A stretch of 64,000 nucleotides of DNA from Pyrenochaeta sp. MPI-SDFR-AT-0127 (GCA_020747015.1 JAGTJM010000081.1:1-64000); one strand, 5' to 3'; positions 1-11,255 are shown, numbered from the stretch's first letter. Notes: generated by a model not told the origin, from the letters alone. Numbers and translations: made by a program.

Positions 1-1194
1 ACTTACATGATCGCGCGTGTCAACAGAGAGAAGGCAGATGGCCCACAGAGCAACACAACGGTCTATGTAGAGGAAATTTTCAACTGTAAGGCTGATCGGC
101 AAAACGGAGCATACTCAAGTGCAAGGGTAAACACGAAAAGAATATGTTTATCCTGGGATCTCAGAGAGGAAGCTCACAATATGAAGTCAGTCGTGATGAA
201 TGGGAAAACTTATCGCGACTTGCGGCTTGGGGTCGATGTTGGCAATGGAGCGAGGTCACCACCAATATTCTACCATCTTCGTGATTCACAGCGCTTGGCA
301 GGGGAGATGGGTGTTGTGAGTGCCACACGCTGGGAGTTAGCAGGCTATCTAAGCTTGAACAAATTGCTGAATGGCGTTGGAACATGTGCAGAGTATTGCT
401 GTAGCGACGGATTTGGTAAAGTTATGAGAGATGGGCTGCATGGTGTTGTTGAAGACGACTTCGAAGCCAGCGAACTGGAAGTTAGTGAGCTCATATACAA
501 CTAGATCCAAGAAGGGTTGATACGGACGCAGATTTGAGTAGCGACCAAGGATGATCGTATGTATTGAGTTAGATCATTCTATTTAGCTCTTTTGTCATGC
601 GATCAATTGTTGAAGTTGGGTAAAATTCCACATTCCACACAATCAACCGAGTCGCGAATCGATGACATAGGCTCTCTTCCTCCATCCAAAGCATGCAACA
701 TAACACACCCGAATCAATCAATGAAGTAGCACAAGAGAGCAGACGATTACTAACACCACTCATGCTCATCAGCACCTGGATTAGATCGGGTAGCCGGTGT
801 TAGTGTTGGTTGTCAATTGAAAAGAAGACAAAACAAGAACGTAAAGCAAATCGTGGTTCTTGATGGCCAATGCTAGCACGATCAACAAGAATGGCTCCCC
901 AATTAACTCTCAATGGCCACATCGAGCCCCGCATTTATCCAACTTTTGACACGGCTCAGAAGCGAAATTCGCTTTGCTTGTGACCGTTGCATGACGGTGA
1001 GCCGCAAACAGGGGTTCTAGTGGAGCTCGAGAGGCCCCCTCGCACCTACGTCATACCCCCCGCTAAAACCCATCATAACAGAACTCTTCGTGCAACTCGT
1101 CGCAAACTTCATAAACAGCTTCGAACACAGCTTTTCTGCCATCAAGGACATCTCCATTGCATCTTAAATACCTCATACATTACCACACACCACA
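1..1194. other. Intergenic / no supported gene
   Basis: A 165-codon open frame starting with ATG runs on the plus strand at 7-504, but it shows no recognisable domain, no signal peptide and no convincing protein-like composition, so I do not call it a gene. The last ~250 bases lead into the gene at 1195 and contain a pyrimidine-rich, CA-rich leader and an AT-rich TTAAATA element about 30 bases before that ATG. Confidence 0.4.
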
Positions 1195-1803
1195 ATGGGT
1201 CTGTTCAGTTCGTCGACAGAGAAGAGCACTCTTGCTCGCAACCCTGTTAACCCGGACATCACTTCACAATCTGGCTCAGGCGCTGAGCAAGACCGATACG
1301 GTTCCCATTTCAGTGTGCCCACTGATGCCCTCAACAAGGGCGTCGACAAACTTCGAGAGGCCGCCTTAGCCAAGGGCGAAGGTGCCGAGCAGGACCGATA
1401 CAACGCACATCTCGGCGTAGGATCCAAGGGCTATGACAAACTGAAGGAAGCCGCACGCGCCAAGGGTGATGGCGCGGAACAAGACCGATACAATGCACAT
1501 TTTAGTCCTGCTTTGCACAGCCTTGATGCGCAGAGGGTCAAGGAGGCGGCGCAGAGCATTGTCACTAAGGGCAATGCGGCAAGCTCTCATGGCCTTGGCT
1601 ATGATGGACAGCAGCGCGCAAAGTTGTTGGCAGGGTCAGGGACTGGTGCTGAGCAGGTATGTTGCATATTTGGAATGAGAGTGAAACAAACTGACATTGT
1701 CCAGGATCGTTACGGAGCACATTTCAGCCTCGACAAAGACACTCTAGCATCGGCCGCTCAGCGTGTCCAAGATGGCGCAAAGGATGTTCTGTCGAAGAAA
1801 TGA
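1195..1803 (+). CDS. Small protein with four GAEQDRY-type repeats
   Basis: Function unknown. The spliced protein is 186 residues. It carries four copies of a short motif, GAEQDRY followed by a small residue, AH or SH, and a hydrophobic residue, starting near residues 29, 63, 93 and 151. Copies are separated by charged, Ala/Lys-rich helical stretches such as DKLKEAARAK. I infer an intron at 1657-1704 (GTATGT donor, CTGAC branch, CCAG acceptor). It is 48 bp, in frame and stop-free, so it is easily misread as coding; removing it restores the fourth motif exactly. There is no signal peptide or membrane segment. The repeat plus amphipathic spacer suggests a soluble, possibly extended helical protein, perhaps of the stress-protein kind, but that is inference. 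Confidence 0.8.
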   Translation: MGLFSSSTEKSTLARNPVNPDITSQSGSGAEQDRYGSHFSVPTDALNKGVDKLREAALAKGEGAEQDRYNAHLGVGSKGYDKLKEAARAKGDGAEQDRYNAHFSPALHSLDAQRVKEAAQSIVTKGNAASSHGLGYDGQQRAKLLAGSGTGAEQVCCIFGMRVKQTDIVQDRYGAHFSLDKDTLASAAQRVQDGAKDVLSKK

Positions 1804-2849
1804 GTCATGATCCCCACTCTGCTGGGTTGATGAAGCTGGGATGATGCAGACTAATTGTAATCATATGTACAACAATGCATAGCCATAATCTGTTGGGCTC
1901 CTTTTGCAACACGGTGTGTCACTCTACGGATTTGGTTCACGCTGTTCGTGCGGTGTGTGCTAGATGCGAAGGAGTTTACACTTCATTTGGCGTCCAGGAT
2001 CAAGGTTCGATATTCGTTGCGATTAAAATACTGAACGAGGTCAGACTAAGCTTGCAATGTGATATGGACCCCACTGTTTCAAGGCAACCTTTGCCATCTT
2101 TGTCGAAATCCTTCCCTTGCTGATGCTGATGATCATTTCAAGAGACCAACTAGCTTGTCTTGATGTAGTTCCGCGTTCGTGATTCATCATATCAAAGTCT
2201 AGATCGTCAAGGGTCGATTGTCTTGTCTTCCTTGGTAAGTGGTTGTTGCTTGTTCCGAGTTACTAAGCGACCAAATATACGCGCACTATATTCAACCAAT
2301 CAACAACGGGCAACATCTTACTAAATCTATTCTGAAGCTGCCCGGTCAGCTCAGCCTTATAACCCCAGATCTTACCTCAGCGGCAGTCGACGTCCCCAAA
2401 TTAGCTCGCAGCCACTGCCGTCTCCCGCTACACCTTTCCTGCCATGATATGATTGGCAGATTCGTGCTGCCAATCGTAAGCTTTGTGTAAAGTCATCAAG
2501 CGCCGAGACCTGTACGTTGTTTCGAGAAGGAACAACTTACGAGTTCCAAATCTAAGCCATCAGCAGCTCATCAGTGCAAATCGTATTCTGCAGGTTGTGC
2601 CTTGCTGAGCTCGCCTGAGCGCAGAGACATACACGTCAACAAGGCTAAAGAAAGCAATCCACCATGATCCCTAGGCGCACTTTCAACTTGAAGAATGTGT
2701 ATAAAAGTCGGGAGAGTTTGCTCATATTGATATCCTTCATCACAACATCGATCACAAACAAAGCAACAACAATCTCATAGCCAACATCTTCAGCTACTCT
2801 CCAACCACTTTTCCATCTTCACCTGCCAATCATTTCAACAATCTTCAAA
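1804..2849. other. Intergenic, upstream of small secreted protein gene
   Basis: I see no gene here. The first part is the 3' flank of the repeat-protein gene. The last ~200 bases are the promoter and leader of the secreted-protein gene: a TATA box at 2700 and then a long CA-rich, G-poor leader typical of strongly expressed fungal genes. Confidence 0.6.
2700..2707 (+). promoter_or_regulatory. TATA box of small secreted protein gene
   Basis: TATAAAAG lies 150 bases before the ATG at 2850 and is followed by a CA-rich leader without ATG. The position and perfect match suggest a genuine core promoter with a leader of roughly 100-120 bases. Confidence 0.6.
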
Positions 2850-3302
2850 ATGAAGGCAACACTCATCCTCGCCTCCCTCTTCGCTGCCTTTGTGGCCGCA
2901 GCTCCCGCCGAGATTGATGCTCGCCAGGTACTTATACCTCTCCTTTCAAATCGATACCAGTTTCCATTTACCCTTTGTTTTCTCTTCGTCATTTTTTAGG
3001 TCTTTACTCACTAATCTTTGACATAGGCCCGCACCATTCGCGTCCAGCTCTCGCAAGACGCAACAGACACCGCTGTGCAAGCCAACGTCCCAGCCAACGG
3101 CTCTCGCGTGCCTATCAAGGGTACCTTCCGATTGGGAAACCCAGTCCAGGCTAACCGCGCTGGAGTGGTGAGCGGCTCTGGAAGTTGCAACATCTTCCGT
3201 GATGCCGCAGCGAAGCAGAGGGTTGCTACGATCAGATCTGGAGGAAACGACGTCAACTTTGGCAACACAAACTTGGACAATGGAGTCATTGTCTGCCAGT
3301 AA
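2850..3302 (+). CDS. Small secreted protein (candidate effector)
   Basis: This is a 117-residue protein of unknown function, read from two exons, 2850-2927 and 3027-3302. The 99 bp intron has a GTACTT donor and an ACATAG acceptor preceded by CTAAT. Exon 1 encodes exactly a signal peptide: MKATLILASLFAAFVAAAP, with cleavage likely after one of the alanines. The mature part is about 95 residues with only two cysteines, one near the middle and one at the penultimate position, which could pair. It is rich in Asn, Gly, Val and Arg, and an Arg/Gln pair (DARQ) sits soon after the signal peptide. A good TATA box and CA-rich leader suggest strong regulated expression. Small size, secretion and lack of known domains fit a fungal effector or cell-surface protein; I cannot choose between them. 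Confidence 0.85.
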
Positions 3303-4065
3303 ACATACCTGCTAGTGAGCGAGATGGAGGAGAATTAGAATATTCATAGATGATAAGATTGGAGCAAGAGGGGAGTGAGGTCAGCCTTCGGGCGTTTACA
3401 GCTTTGATGGTTTTATTGGTTTTGATTATGTTTACTTCGCTTCGCTCGCTTTACGACTTGTAGAACAAATATATACACGAATTGCATTTACATCCTCCTT
3501 TCCTCTGCCCGTCGTGTCATTTCGAGTATTGCCATTCACCAACCGGTTCTTCCGCTATTCAAACATATGTATACCATATATTGAAAACCTTGTGGGGGGA
3601 CATGTTAAGAGCAGTAAACAGTTTTATAGTTTAGACTACAATTCATTGTATGCAGAGCCCTAGTTTCCACGAATATTGAACAAGAAGCACACCAGAAGAC
3701 GCGATTGACATCCCTCAAGCACGGGCCAGTTCATCAGGAACAAATTACTGCATTGGTGAGGTTTGCTTTGTCACTTAAGTCTAGTTTGACCGAGTCACCA
3801 AAACGCATTCCTTGCTTAGCTGCAGCCATGCCTTGTGATGCATGCTTTACAAGAGATCTCAACTGAATTCGGCGTTGATATAATGTGTAAAACTTAAGTA
3901 TAGAGACGCGAGGAAGCTAGTAGAGAGTTCTAGATAATATGTACTATAACACTCAAGGTATTGACTATAATGTTTATATATGTACAACAGAAATTTCCTT
4001 CCTCAAGTAAAGATGATATGACCGCAAGTCTCAGCCTAGTCCTCATTTAAGGCCATTCCGGAGCC
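3303..4065. other. Intergenic between convergent genes
   Basis: This AT-rich spacer lies between the 3' ends of the secreted-protein gene and the pectin lyase gene. It must hold both terminators. I see no coding signal. Confidence 0.6.
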
Positions 4066-5484
4066 TCACTTGCGAGAATGGGCACGACGGAATTTGGCAG
4101 AGCTGATGATGCACTGACTGTACCAATCATTCACCTTGACGCAAGTAGCTGGAGCCTCGCAAGATGTAGGTCCACTGAAACCTTGACCTCCGCACTGGCC
4201 ATAAATCTTAGCTTTGCCGGAGCTTGAGCCCGAAGTGGCTGTTGTAGGCTGAGCAGCAGCTTTTGTGGTAGAAGTAGCAGGAGTTGCAACAGCTTTGGTA
4301 GAGGTCGCTGCGGGAGCCACTGGGACCACAGCCTCTGAAGATGCAGTACTGAGCTTGGAAGGACCAGCATTTGCCTTGACATGAGATGCAACTTTGCTGG
4401 CGTCCAGAGCCGAGGGGACTTTGGCATTTGCAAGTTGAGAGATGAAGCTGGTGGTCGAGCCTCCACCAAGCTTGCCGCTGGCTGAATCGACACTGTTGGA
4501 GAGACAATTGCGGCCAAGAGCCGACGAACAAGCGCTGCCTCCGTTAGTCACGAAAGTCTTGATCGAATTTGCCTTTTCTGTCGAAGGCTGGCTGACTGCT
4601 GAGAAAGCATTTCCCTCAACCAAAGCATTGGCGCCATTATAAGCATCGAAAGCATGACCCTTCATGTTCTCGAAATAGTTGTTGATGGCATGGAAGTAGC
4701 CAGTGACGCCGTCTTGACCCAATTTAGGAGCACGTCCGGATTGATCGTGGAAGTAGTTCTTGTCAAGGGTGAACTTTTCATTCTTTCCGATGAACATCAA
4801 GCCCCAGTAATGGTTGTTGTTGCAAGTTGCTGATTTAGTTGTGACACCATCAAACTCGTTATTTGAAAGCGTAGCACTTGCACCATCATAATGGCTGACC
4901 ACGAACATACGGCCTACAAGAGAGAACTTGCAGTGGTCGACCCAGATCTTGGAATTCCCGCCTTGAAAGTCGAGTGCATCGCCACCCCATACGATACCCG
5001 GATTGATGGTTGTCAGTTCAAGGCCTTGGATGATAATGTTGCTGGCGCCTTTTTTGACTTGGAGCCCCTTGCCCTTGATCACGCCCTTTCCACCTACACC
5101 AAGGATGCTCTTGTTGCTACCAACGCCGAGGGGCGCGGTACCAGCTGCATCATAGGTGATAGAGCTTACAGCGGTCATATCAGAACCGCCGCAGGACAAG
5201 TCACCCAGATAGAACTGTCCCCCGGAGGAGACTTTGCAGGTGCTTTTGTCGCATCCTGCACCAGTAGAAGTTTTGCCCGTGAAATCGAATGTCTTGTTGA
5301 TCAAAATTGTGCGCGCCACATCATCTGAGAGATACTTCGATAGTTCATCGGCAGTTGTGGGCGTTACGACGGTACCACTACCGCCTCCAGTTGCTCCCGA
5401 TCCAAAACCGTATGCGCTGCCAACGACCTTCTGGGCGGACACGTTGGCTACCGCCGCAATAAGTGCCAGTACTTCGAAACGCAT
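4066..5484 (-). CDS. Secreted pectin lyase (PL1) with C-terminal CBM1
   Basis: This enzyme cleaves methyl-esterified homogalacturonan by beta-elimination outside the cell. The 472-residue product is a single uninterrupted frame. Residues 1-18 are a signal peptide ending VSAQ. Residues ~19-375 form the right-handed beta-helix lyase domain: VGSAYGFGSGATGGGSG near the start, WGGDAL at ~166, WVDH at 181-184 and SGRAP at 249-253. The Arg in SGRAP matches the catalytic arginine of PL1 lyases. The start resembles pectin lyases more than pectate lyases. A Ser/Thr/Ala/Pro linker (~380-425) joins a family 1 cellulose-binding module (~427-459, GQCGG with four cysteines and aromatic WYSQC). A short basic tail follows. 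A TATA-like element lies ~210 bases upstream near 5691-5697. Sure of family; pectin versus pectate specificity is less sure. Confidence 0.93.
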   Translation of the reverse strand: MRFEVLALIAAVANVSAQKVVGSAYGFGSGATGGGSGTVVTPTTADELSKYLSDDVARTILINKTFDFTGKTSTGAGCDKSTCKVSSGGQFYLGDLSCGGSDMTAVSSITYDAAGTAPLGVGSNKSILGVGGKGVIKGKGLQVKKGASNIIIQGLELTTINPGIVWGGDALDFQGGNSKIWVDHCKFSLVGRMFVVSHYDGASATLSNNEFDGVTTKSATCNNNHYWGLMFIGKNEKFTLDKNYFHDQSGRAPKLGQDGVTGYFHAINNYFENMKGHAFDAYNGANALVEGNAFSAVSQPSTEKANSIKTFVTNGGSACSSALGRNCLSNSVDSASGKLGGGSTTSFISQLANAKVPSALDASKVASHVKANAGPSKLSTASSEAVVPVAPAATSTKAVATPATSTTKAAAQPTTATSGSSSGKAKIYGQCGGQGFSGPTSCEAPATCVKVNDWYSQCIISSAKFRRAHSRK

Positions 5485-7256
5485 TGTATCGAGCGAATGA
5501 GAAGGGTACGGATGACGTTGAAATATCGCAATGTGTGCAAGAAAGTATGAACGTTTGCTCAGACCAGCCGATAATTCCGCTCAGGGTGTAAAAGGAATGA
5601 AAATGAGAGGAAGGTCGAATGAAATCCAGAAACGAGTGTGATTCGAAAAGATTGACGATGGAAGCACCATCGCAGGAATCGGGGAAGGATATTATAGATG
5701 CGTAAAATACCGGGTGAGGATTGCAAAGGCTCGTGCATGGTTTCGGGCGCGGTCAATTGCCTGAAAATGTACTGGCATGTGTCGCAATGACAGGAGATGC
5801 CAGCGTTTCGATGCTAGCGTTGCCTTGTTGTCTGATAGGGCGTTTCAACGTTTCAGCACTAATCCATGTTGGAGCCAAATTCGGTTGTGGCTTGCCGCTG
5901 TCAGAGCCATGCCGCTGAGTCTACTAAGTTTGGGTGTCTCCTTCTTGGAATCTCAGGCATCTCTGTACTTGGCAGAAGTTTGATGGGATACAAAGGATAT
6001 AGCTGTTGCTACGGTGCAGGAGAAAATGAGAGGGTGGTGAGTTGATTCGGCTTTGTTGAATTATCGCTGTGGCTGGTGGGCTCAGTTAGATGAGCTCCGC
6101 CCCGAAAAACGGCCTGAAACAATCGAAGGAGCAACGCATGAATCGAGCCGTGGAGCCGTGCCGTTCCCAAAGTCGCGATCTTGTGCGATTCTCTGCGATG
6201 CTCGACTCGCGCGAACTCTGTTCCCTTGAGTTCGGGCATAGACAAACACCGACGCCGCTATCCTACGCTTGTCGCATTTTCCCTTTGCAGCACCAATGGC
6301 AATGATCCTGTGCAAGAAGACTGAAAACCATACCCCAACTTTGTTTCTGTCTTATACACGGGCTGCCATAAATCTTCCTTTCAATACTCAAAACCCTCCC
6401 TATTTCTTGTGCGACTGCTTAAGCTTTGCGCATAGCCTAGAACGCAAGGCGTATCTCTCATACTGTTTACATGCCCGTTCCTCAGTTCTTGTCCGCTTGT
6501 TCAAGAAGCCAGCCCCATATTAAGATGTTGATTCGTTATACATAGTATCTGAAGAGGTCTGTTTTTGTTTCTGTTAGAACATTAGTACGGCTGTGGAAGC
6601 TGTGAAAATGCAAGCTTCGCGCGCACCGCTTCGTGAATTATCACATCCAACCGAGACATCGTTTCAATATTCCACCTTGGGTTCTTGTGTTCACCCTCAT
6701 AGTGTCTATCACTCCATTGATAGCTTTTTGGGGCACCGTATTACCTATTTCATAGTATGTTCTCGCTATATGATCATATAGCCTTTGGAATAGGATGTAG
6801 TGCGTACTTTATGCGAAGTTTCGTTTGATACTGGTGAGAGTGGTTCACGCACCGAACTGGCGAGTGAAGTCGCATAGCGCATATATTAATTCTTTCTGGG
6901 ACGAACAGAGATGTATATATGTGCGGTCTTCCAACTTCATTGCAAACCTCCGGCTGACGACACGATGTGACCAATTTTACTTTCACAGGTGCTGTTGGGG
7001 TTTCTGGGCACTAGAAGATAGTAGTGAATGATATTCGATGAACAGTATGATTTGCTGAATGAATAATGGACTGCAAAATACCAGTTTCTAGGGTGACAGA
7101 CTGCCTTTCACCACTTACGTACCGCTCTGGAAACGGTACCTTTGCTAGCATCGTCACTTGGCCACTTTGCTCGAAAGCTCCTCATTCAACTTCTACCACA
7201 CCAAGATCAACGAAATAACCCAAAGCTTTTTATCACCGAACCCTCAACCCATTTTC
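5485..7256. other. Long intergenic region, divergent promoters
   Basis: This 1.77 kb spacer separates the pectin lyase gene (leftward) from the basic-protein gene (rightward). It contains the lyase promoter in its first ~250 bases. I find no coding frame with protein character on either strand, and no RNA gene. Confidence 0.6.
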
Positions 7257-8765
7257 ATGATGCATAGCCAATATGATCAGAGTCATGGTCATTCTGGTAG
7301 CCATCAAATTGATCACGACCCCTACCCAAACGTCACGACACCATCCCCCGCTTGTGACCAAGCTCAAGTACCATTTCCATCTACTTATACTCCCGCTAGG
7401 CCAATAATACAACGAAAGAGCGATCCTTTCTACTATGATTCCCCGGAAGCCTTACCGTATACCACTCCTTCCCGGGATAACTCCATCGGTACCATCCATG
7501 AGGCTCTGAGCACGCCATCGCGGCGCCCACGACATAGGTATGCGCAGCTTGCTGATGGAAGACCAAACATGGATAACTCGATCACTTTTCGATTTCCAAC
7601 GGATTGTAGAACAGGCAAACGTCATGGATTATTGAGGCGCCCTGTTGTACCGCAGCGGCGACGGTTCCGTCATAGAGTTTTACGAGGTACGGAAATCCAG
7701 GAAAGTGGTCGAGCCGAAGTTGCGCCTTATTTTGACCCAATAAATTCACGTAATGCCGACGACCTGAGTAGAAATTCTATGAATAGTCAGAGGGATACGG
7801 AATCTCAGGCCGTATTTGGAGTTCAAGATGTGAATCAGAAACTGGCGGGAGGAGCTAAAGAGAACATCAAGACTTCAAGACGGGATCTACAGATGGCTGA
7901 GGGGAGGTCTCCACCCACGACTCCAAACAGTAAATCCCCAGCCTTCGTGAGCAGAAAAGCAGCATCAGAAGCGATCTTCGATACGCCTCTCAATGGAGTG
8001 AGAGTAGTTCACGACATTTATCATCTTACTGAAGAGCACTCGCTATTCCCAGCTGTCGAAAGGAATACCACGCGAACAAATTATCAAAGTCGTCCATCTT
8101 CGCCCATAATAGACCACGTGCAGAGAAAGCGGGAAGAAGAGCACAGGAAGACGCTCGCAAAACTCGAGGGACAATACAGCGTCAAGAACGCATCAAAGGT
8201 ACATGTCGGTTCAAAAGTGTTGTATCCTTTGACCAATAGTGGTGTCAAATCATGGAAAGAAGACGTTAAGAAGCATGGCCTCATTAAAGAGATACAAACC
8301 GTTTCAGAGATGGAGTCCCCAGATCCAGGTTGGGTAACACCATCGACCACCCCAGCTAACCCACCAAGTCATCGGCTGACCGAAAGCGACGAGAGTGATG
8401 CTGATGATACACTTGAAGAGTTGGCAAAGATACTAGTGGATGTGCGTGCTTTCCAGAACCTGCACTCGTCACCACCACGCCGTCGGTCGTTTCAACGGAG
8501 GAGCGCAATTCCAGAAGGGCTTAACTTGAAGGCAATCGTGGCCAGAAAGAGATCCGCTACTCAGATGTTCGAGGCGAGCCGTATTCGGACTGAGAAAGAT
8601 ATTAGAGAAGCTGAGGTGGTGTCGCTGAAAGAACATGCGCAGACACCAGTAGAGTCCTTTGCCACGGCTGGTTCAGATGATTTTGAGCGAATATCTACAC
8701 CGGTGAACGGTGAGGCGGAGCACAATGGGGGGCGTAGAAAGTGGTACAAGCGGTTCCGTCGCTGA
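7257..8765 (+). CDS. Low-complexity basic protein, function unknown
   Basis: I do not recognise this protein. The first in-frame ATG is at 7257 (a second follows at 7260); the frame is open further upstream but only with non-ATG codons. The product is about 502 residues, hydrophilic and probably largely disordered: a His/Ser/Gln-rich start, many Ser-Pro and Thr-Pro sites, basic Arg-rich patches (RRPRHRYA, RRPVVPQRRRFRHR) and a strongly basic C-terminus ending KWYKRFRR. One acidic segment (SDESDADDTLEELAKILVDVRAF) may form a helix. No signal peptide or membrane segment is seen. Composition suggests a nuclear or signalling-regulated protein, but nothing in it defines a job. No intron is needed to keep the frame open. 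Confidence 0.65.
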   Translation: MMHSQYDQSHGHSGSHQIDHDPYPNVTTPSPACDQAQVPFPSTYTPARPIIQRKSDPFYYDSPEALPYTTPSRDNSIGTIHEALSTPSRRPRHRYAQLADGRPNMDNSITFRFPTDCRTGKRHGLLRRPVVPQRRRFRHRVLRGTEIQESGRAEVAPYFDPINSRNADDLSRNSMNSQRDTESQAVFGVQDVNQKLAGGAKENIKTSRRDLQMAEGRSPPTTPNSKSPAFVSRKAASEAIFDTPLNGVRVVHDIYHLTEEHSLFPAVERNTTRTNYQSRPSSPIIDHVQRKREEEHRKTLAKLEGQYSVKNASKVHVGSKVLYPLTNSGVKSWKEDVKKHGLIKEIQTVSEMESPDPGWVTPSTTPANPPSHRLTESDESDADDTLEELAKILVDVRAFQNLHSSPPRRRSFQRRSAIPEGLNLKAIVARKRSATQMFEASRIRTEKDIREAEVVSLKEHAQTPVESFATAGSDDFERISTPVNGEAEHNGGRRKWYKRFRR

Positions 8766-9073
8766 AGTAGCAAAGGTGGTCCTAAGGTGTCATGATTAGC
8801 GTTCTTTCTACAGTCTAGTAGTTAGTTATACTTCAAAATAAACTCAATGGGAAGATCACGTGGTCTGTTTCAATACTAGCTGCTATCTGGGACGATGGAC
8901 GAGTTGTCGCTGATCTGGCCAGGCGTAGTCGCACGTGATCCATGACCTGAGGCTTCGCTACACCGCCAAGGCGTAGCGTAGGATGACGTACCCCGCGTCG
9001 CATCCGCGTCAACCCTCCACTCGAAGGTGACCATGTCTGCATACGATTTTTCTCCCGCAATGCTTCTACAAAC
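8766..9073. other. Intergenic between tandem genes
   Basis: This short spacer joins two rightward genes and holds the terminator of the first and promoter of the second. It contains two CACGTG-type E-box cores, around 8859 and 8933. No coding signal. Confidence 0.5.
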
Positions 9074-11255
9074 ATGTCGTCCACCTCCACCACTCTCACT
9101 TCCGCGCAAACGCACGCTCTCTTCGACATTCTGATTCACCATCAAGTTTATGCTGAAATCGAAGCCTTCAAGTACCCCACTACCATCGACCAGTATGGCT
9201 ACCCATTCCGCAAGGCAGATGGTGTGCAGTCGACGAGTCCGCTGCTACAGAGCATGCTCAACAAGTTCGCCCTGTGTAACCCCGCAATACAAAGATTCGG
9301 AGATGAGTTTTGGCAAGACAAGGTCAGGACGTTGGTCGCGAAGCTTGCTGAGGCAGAACTGAGCGAAAGCTATGACAAAGGCGCGATTGGGAGTCGCAAG
9401 GCACTGGCTACGGCAGCGAGTAGTATCGCTGAATATGTTGCAAGAGGCATGCTGGGCGGGTATCCGGTGGTCAAGAAGAGAGAGGAGAAGCAGGAATACG
9501 ACACAAGCAACCCAGAGGATGTCATACAAGGATTTGATGATTTAATGCATGGGGTTATATATGGCGATTTACTGGATGACATGTTCGAAAAGGTCCAATC
9601 GCTGGGAAAGCTGGAAGATCACTCGAGCGTTGTGCAGGCGGCACATGAATTCATCCTGCTCAAGTAAGTGCCGCAAACATTGCACAGAAATAGTGGTTAA
9701 CAGACACAGCATTGCATCCTTCCTCCACCATGTCTTCGTAATGTCTCCAGATGGCCAGTACCTCGTCCGCCTCCTCGAGAACGCAAACCGCCTTATCCCA
9801 TACATGGTTATCAAGCAGACCCTTCGCGTGGGAAACGCAGCATCAATGATAAACGGCATGGTGAGGTTGATCCTTGCGAAGCTCTCGGTAACAGCCATGA
9901 CCAACTGGATAGGTCTGACGAACAACTCCAACGACGGCATGAATTTGCTACAACAGATCATTTCAACTGTGCTGGCCTGGGATACCGCCGAATTCCAGAA
10001 GCGCGCAACAAAACTCGAGTCGTCGCGCGATGCACCCGAGAAGAAAGTCTTCAAAACGATCAAAACATACGTATACGCGCCAAGGGAGAAGCATGAAGCT
10101 GCAAGAAGCCAGTCCATTTCACAGTCAAAGTCTATCATCGCTGTCATTCTAGAAACTGCTGATCCGTCGATTGAAGCCGACTCCTTGAATGAGCATCAAC
10201 ACAGTGTAGCTATGGAGTATTACAGTACTTACCTCTCTATTCGCGACCGCGAAGAACTCACCAAAGTATTTTGCAAACTGCAACCGGACGTCTTGACCTC
10301 GGCAATCCGCGAAGCTGTCTCAGCCATGGACCCTGTCATCCGCGCCATACACAATGCAGTTGACCTCTCCGGCACTGTCACAGACGCCGAAGCGTTTCTC
10401 ACTGATCTCATAAAAGTTTCAAAACCGAAGAAGAAAGGCGGGAACAAAAGCCGCGAAACATCGCAATCACGGCCCAGTACGCCATCACCGGCGAGCGTGG
10501 AAGATATCGAGGCCAGCGATGTGCCCACGGTCGAAGACTATGTTCAGTTATTGCGCAGACATGCGCCTTCGCTGCATAAATTCCTGCATCAAGTTACCAA
10601 GAACGCGCCAGACCTTGCAAGCGACTACCTTGTCTATGCAAAGCGAATCTTTGCTGAGTTTAAAATCGATGACAATGCAAAAGCTGCTGAGGAAAGAGGC
10701 GAGGGAGGAGCAGGAAATATGACAGCGCCACTACACTCGCTGTTTGAGACTTTGAGTAAAGAAAAACAAGAGGAGTTAAAAAAACTACTCGACAAACACG
10801 AGAAGCATCTAAGAACACTCAAAGAAACATCGCAATCGAGGCTCAAGTCAATCATGTCATCATCGACCTCCACACCATCGAAACCCTCGACCCGCGGCAC
10901 AACACACGGACCAGGGATGTACCTCTCCCGCTGGAATTCCCTTCTCGATTCCACACTGATCAGCCCTGCGACGATTCACGGCCCTGTGCGGAAAGGCTGG
11001 GAAGTCAAAGGCGAGTTGGATGGAAAAGGTCTCAAGACCTCATCCTCGCTACTTACCCCGGCGAAAAGTAGAGAATCGAGTAAGAGCAGAAATCAGAATA
11101 CTCGTATGATGGCAAATGGTACGGGCGATGCAGTAGATAGACGAGAGAGGAAGAGAGACGGAGAAGAAGAGGATAGCATGATGACCGTCTGGGAGGGCAT
11201 GAGAGACGGATGGGTAGGTGTTTGTCGGGGTCTAGAGATCATGGGCCCTGATTGA
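9074..11255 (+). CDS. PX-associated (PXB) / DUF3818 protein
   Basis: Two exons, 9074-9663 and 9710-11255, are joined across a 46 bp intron (GTAAGT donor, TTAAC branch, ACACAG acceptor, phase 2), giving 711 residues. The N-terminal ~150 residues, starting with LTSAQTHALFDILIHHQVYAEIE, resemble the PX-associated helical domain. The following part (IASFLHHVFVMSPDGQYLVR onward and PTVEDYVQLLRRHAPSLHKF) resembles DUF3818. In budding yeast these flank a PX lipid-binding domain in Ypr097w, a protein linked to sterol and lipid transfer between membranes. I see no PX domain here, so this may be a PX-lacking relative. The C-terminus is charged and low in complexity. Family assignment rests on remembered similarity. 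Confidence 0.82.

Noticed and set aside
7..504. 165-codon plus-strand open frame at the window start
   Set aside because: It has an ATG but no domain, no signal and random-looking composition; overlapping frames on the other strand are similar in quality.
4131..5328. Long frames on both strands inside the pectin lyase gene
   Set aside because: The lyase frame has a signal peptide, complete catalytic domain and CBM1; the others are low-complexity shadows of it.
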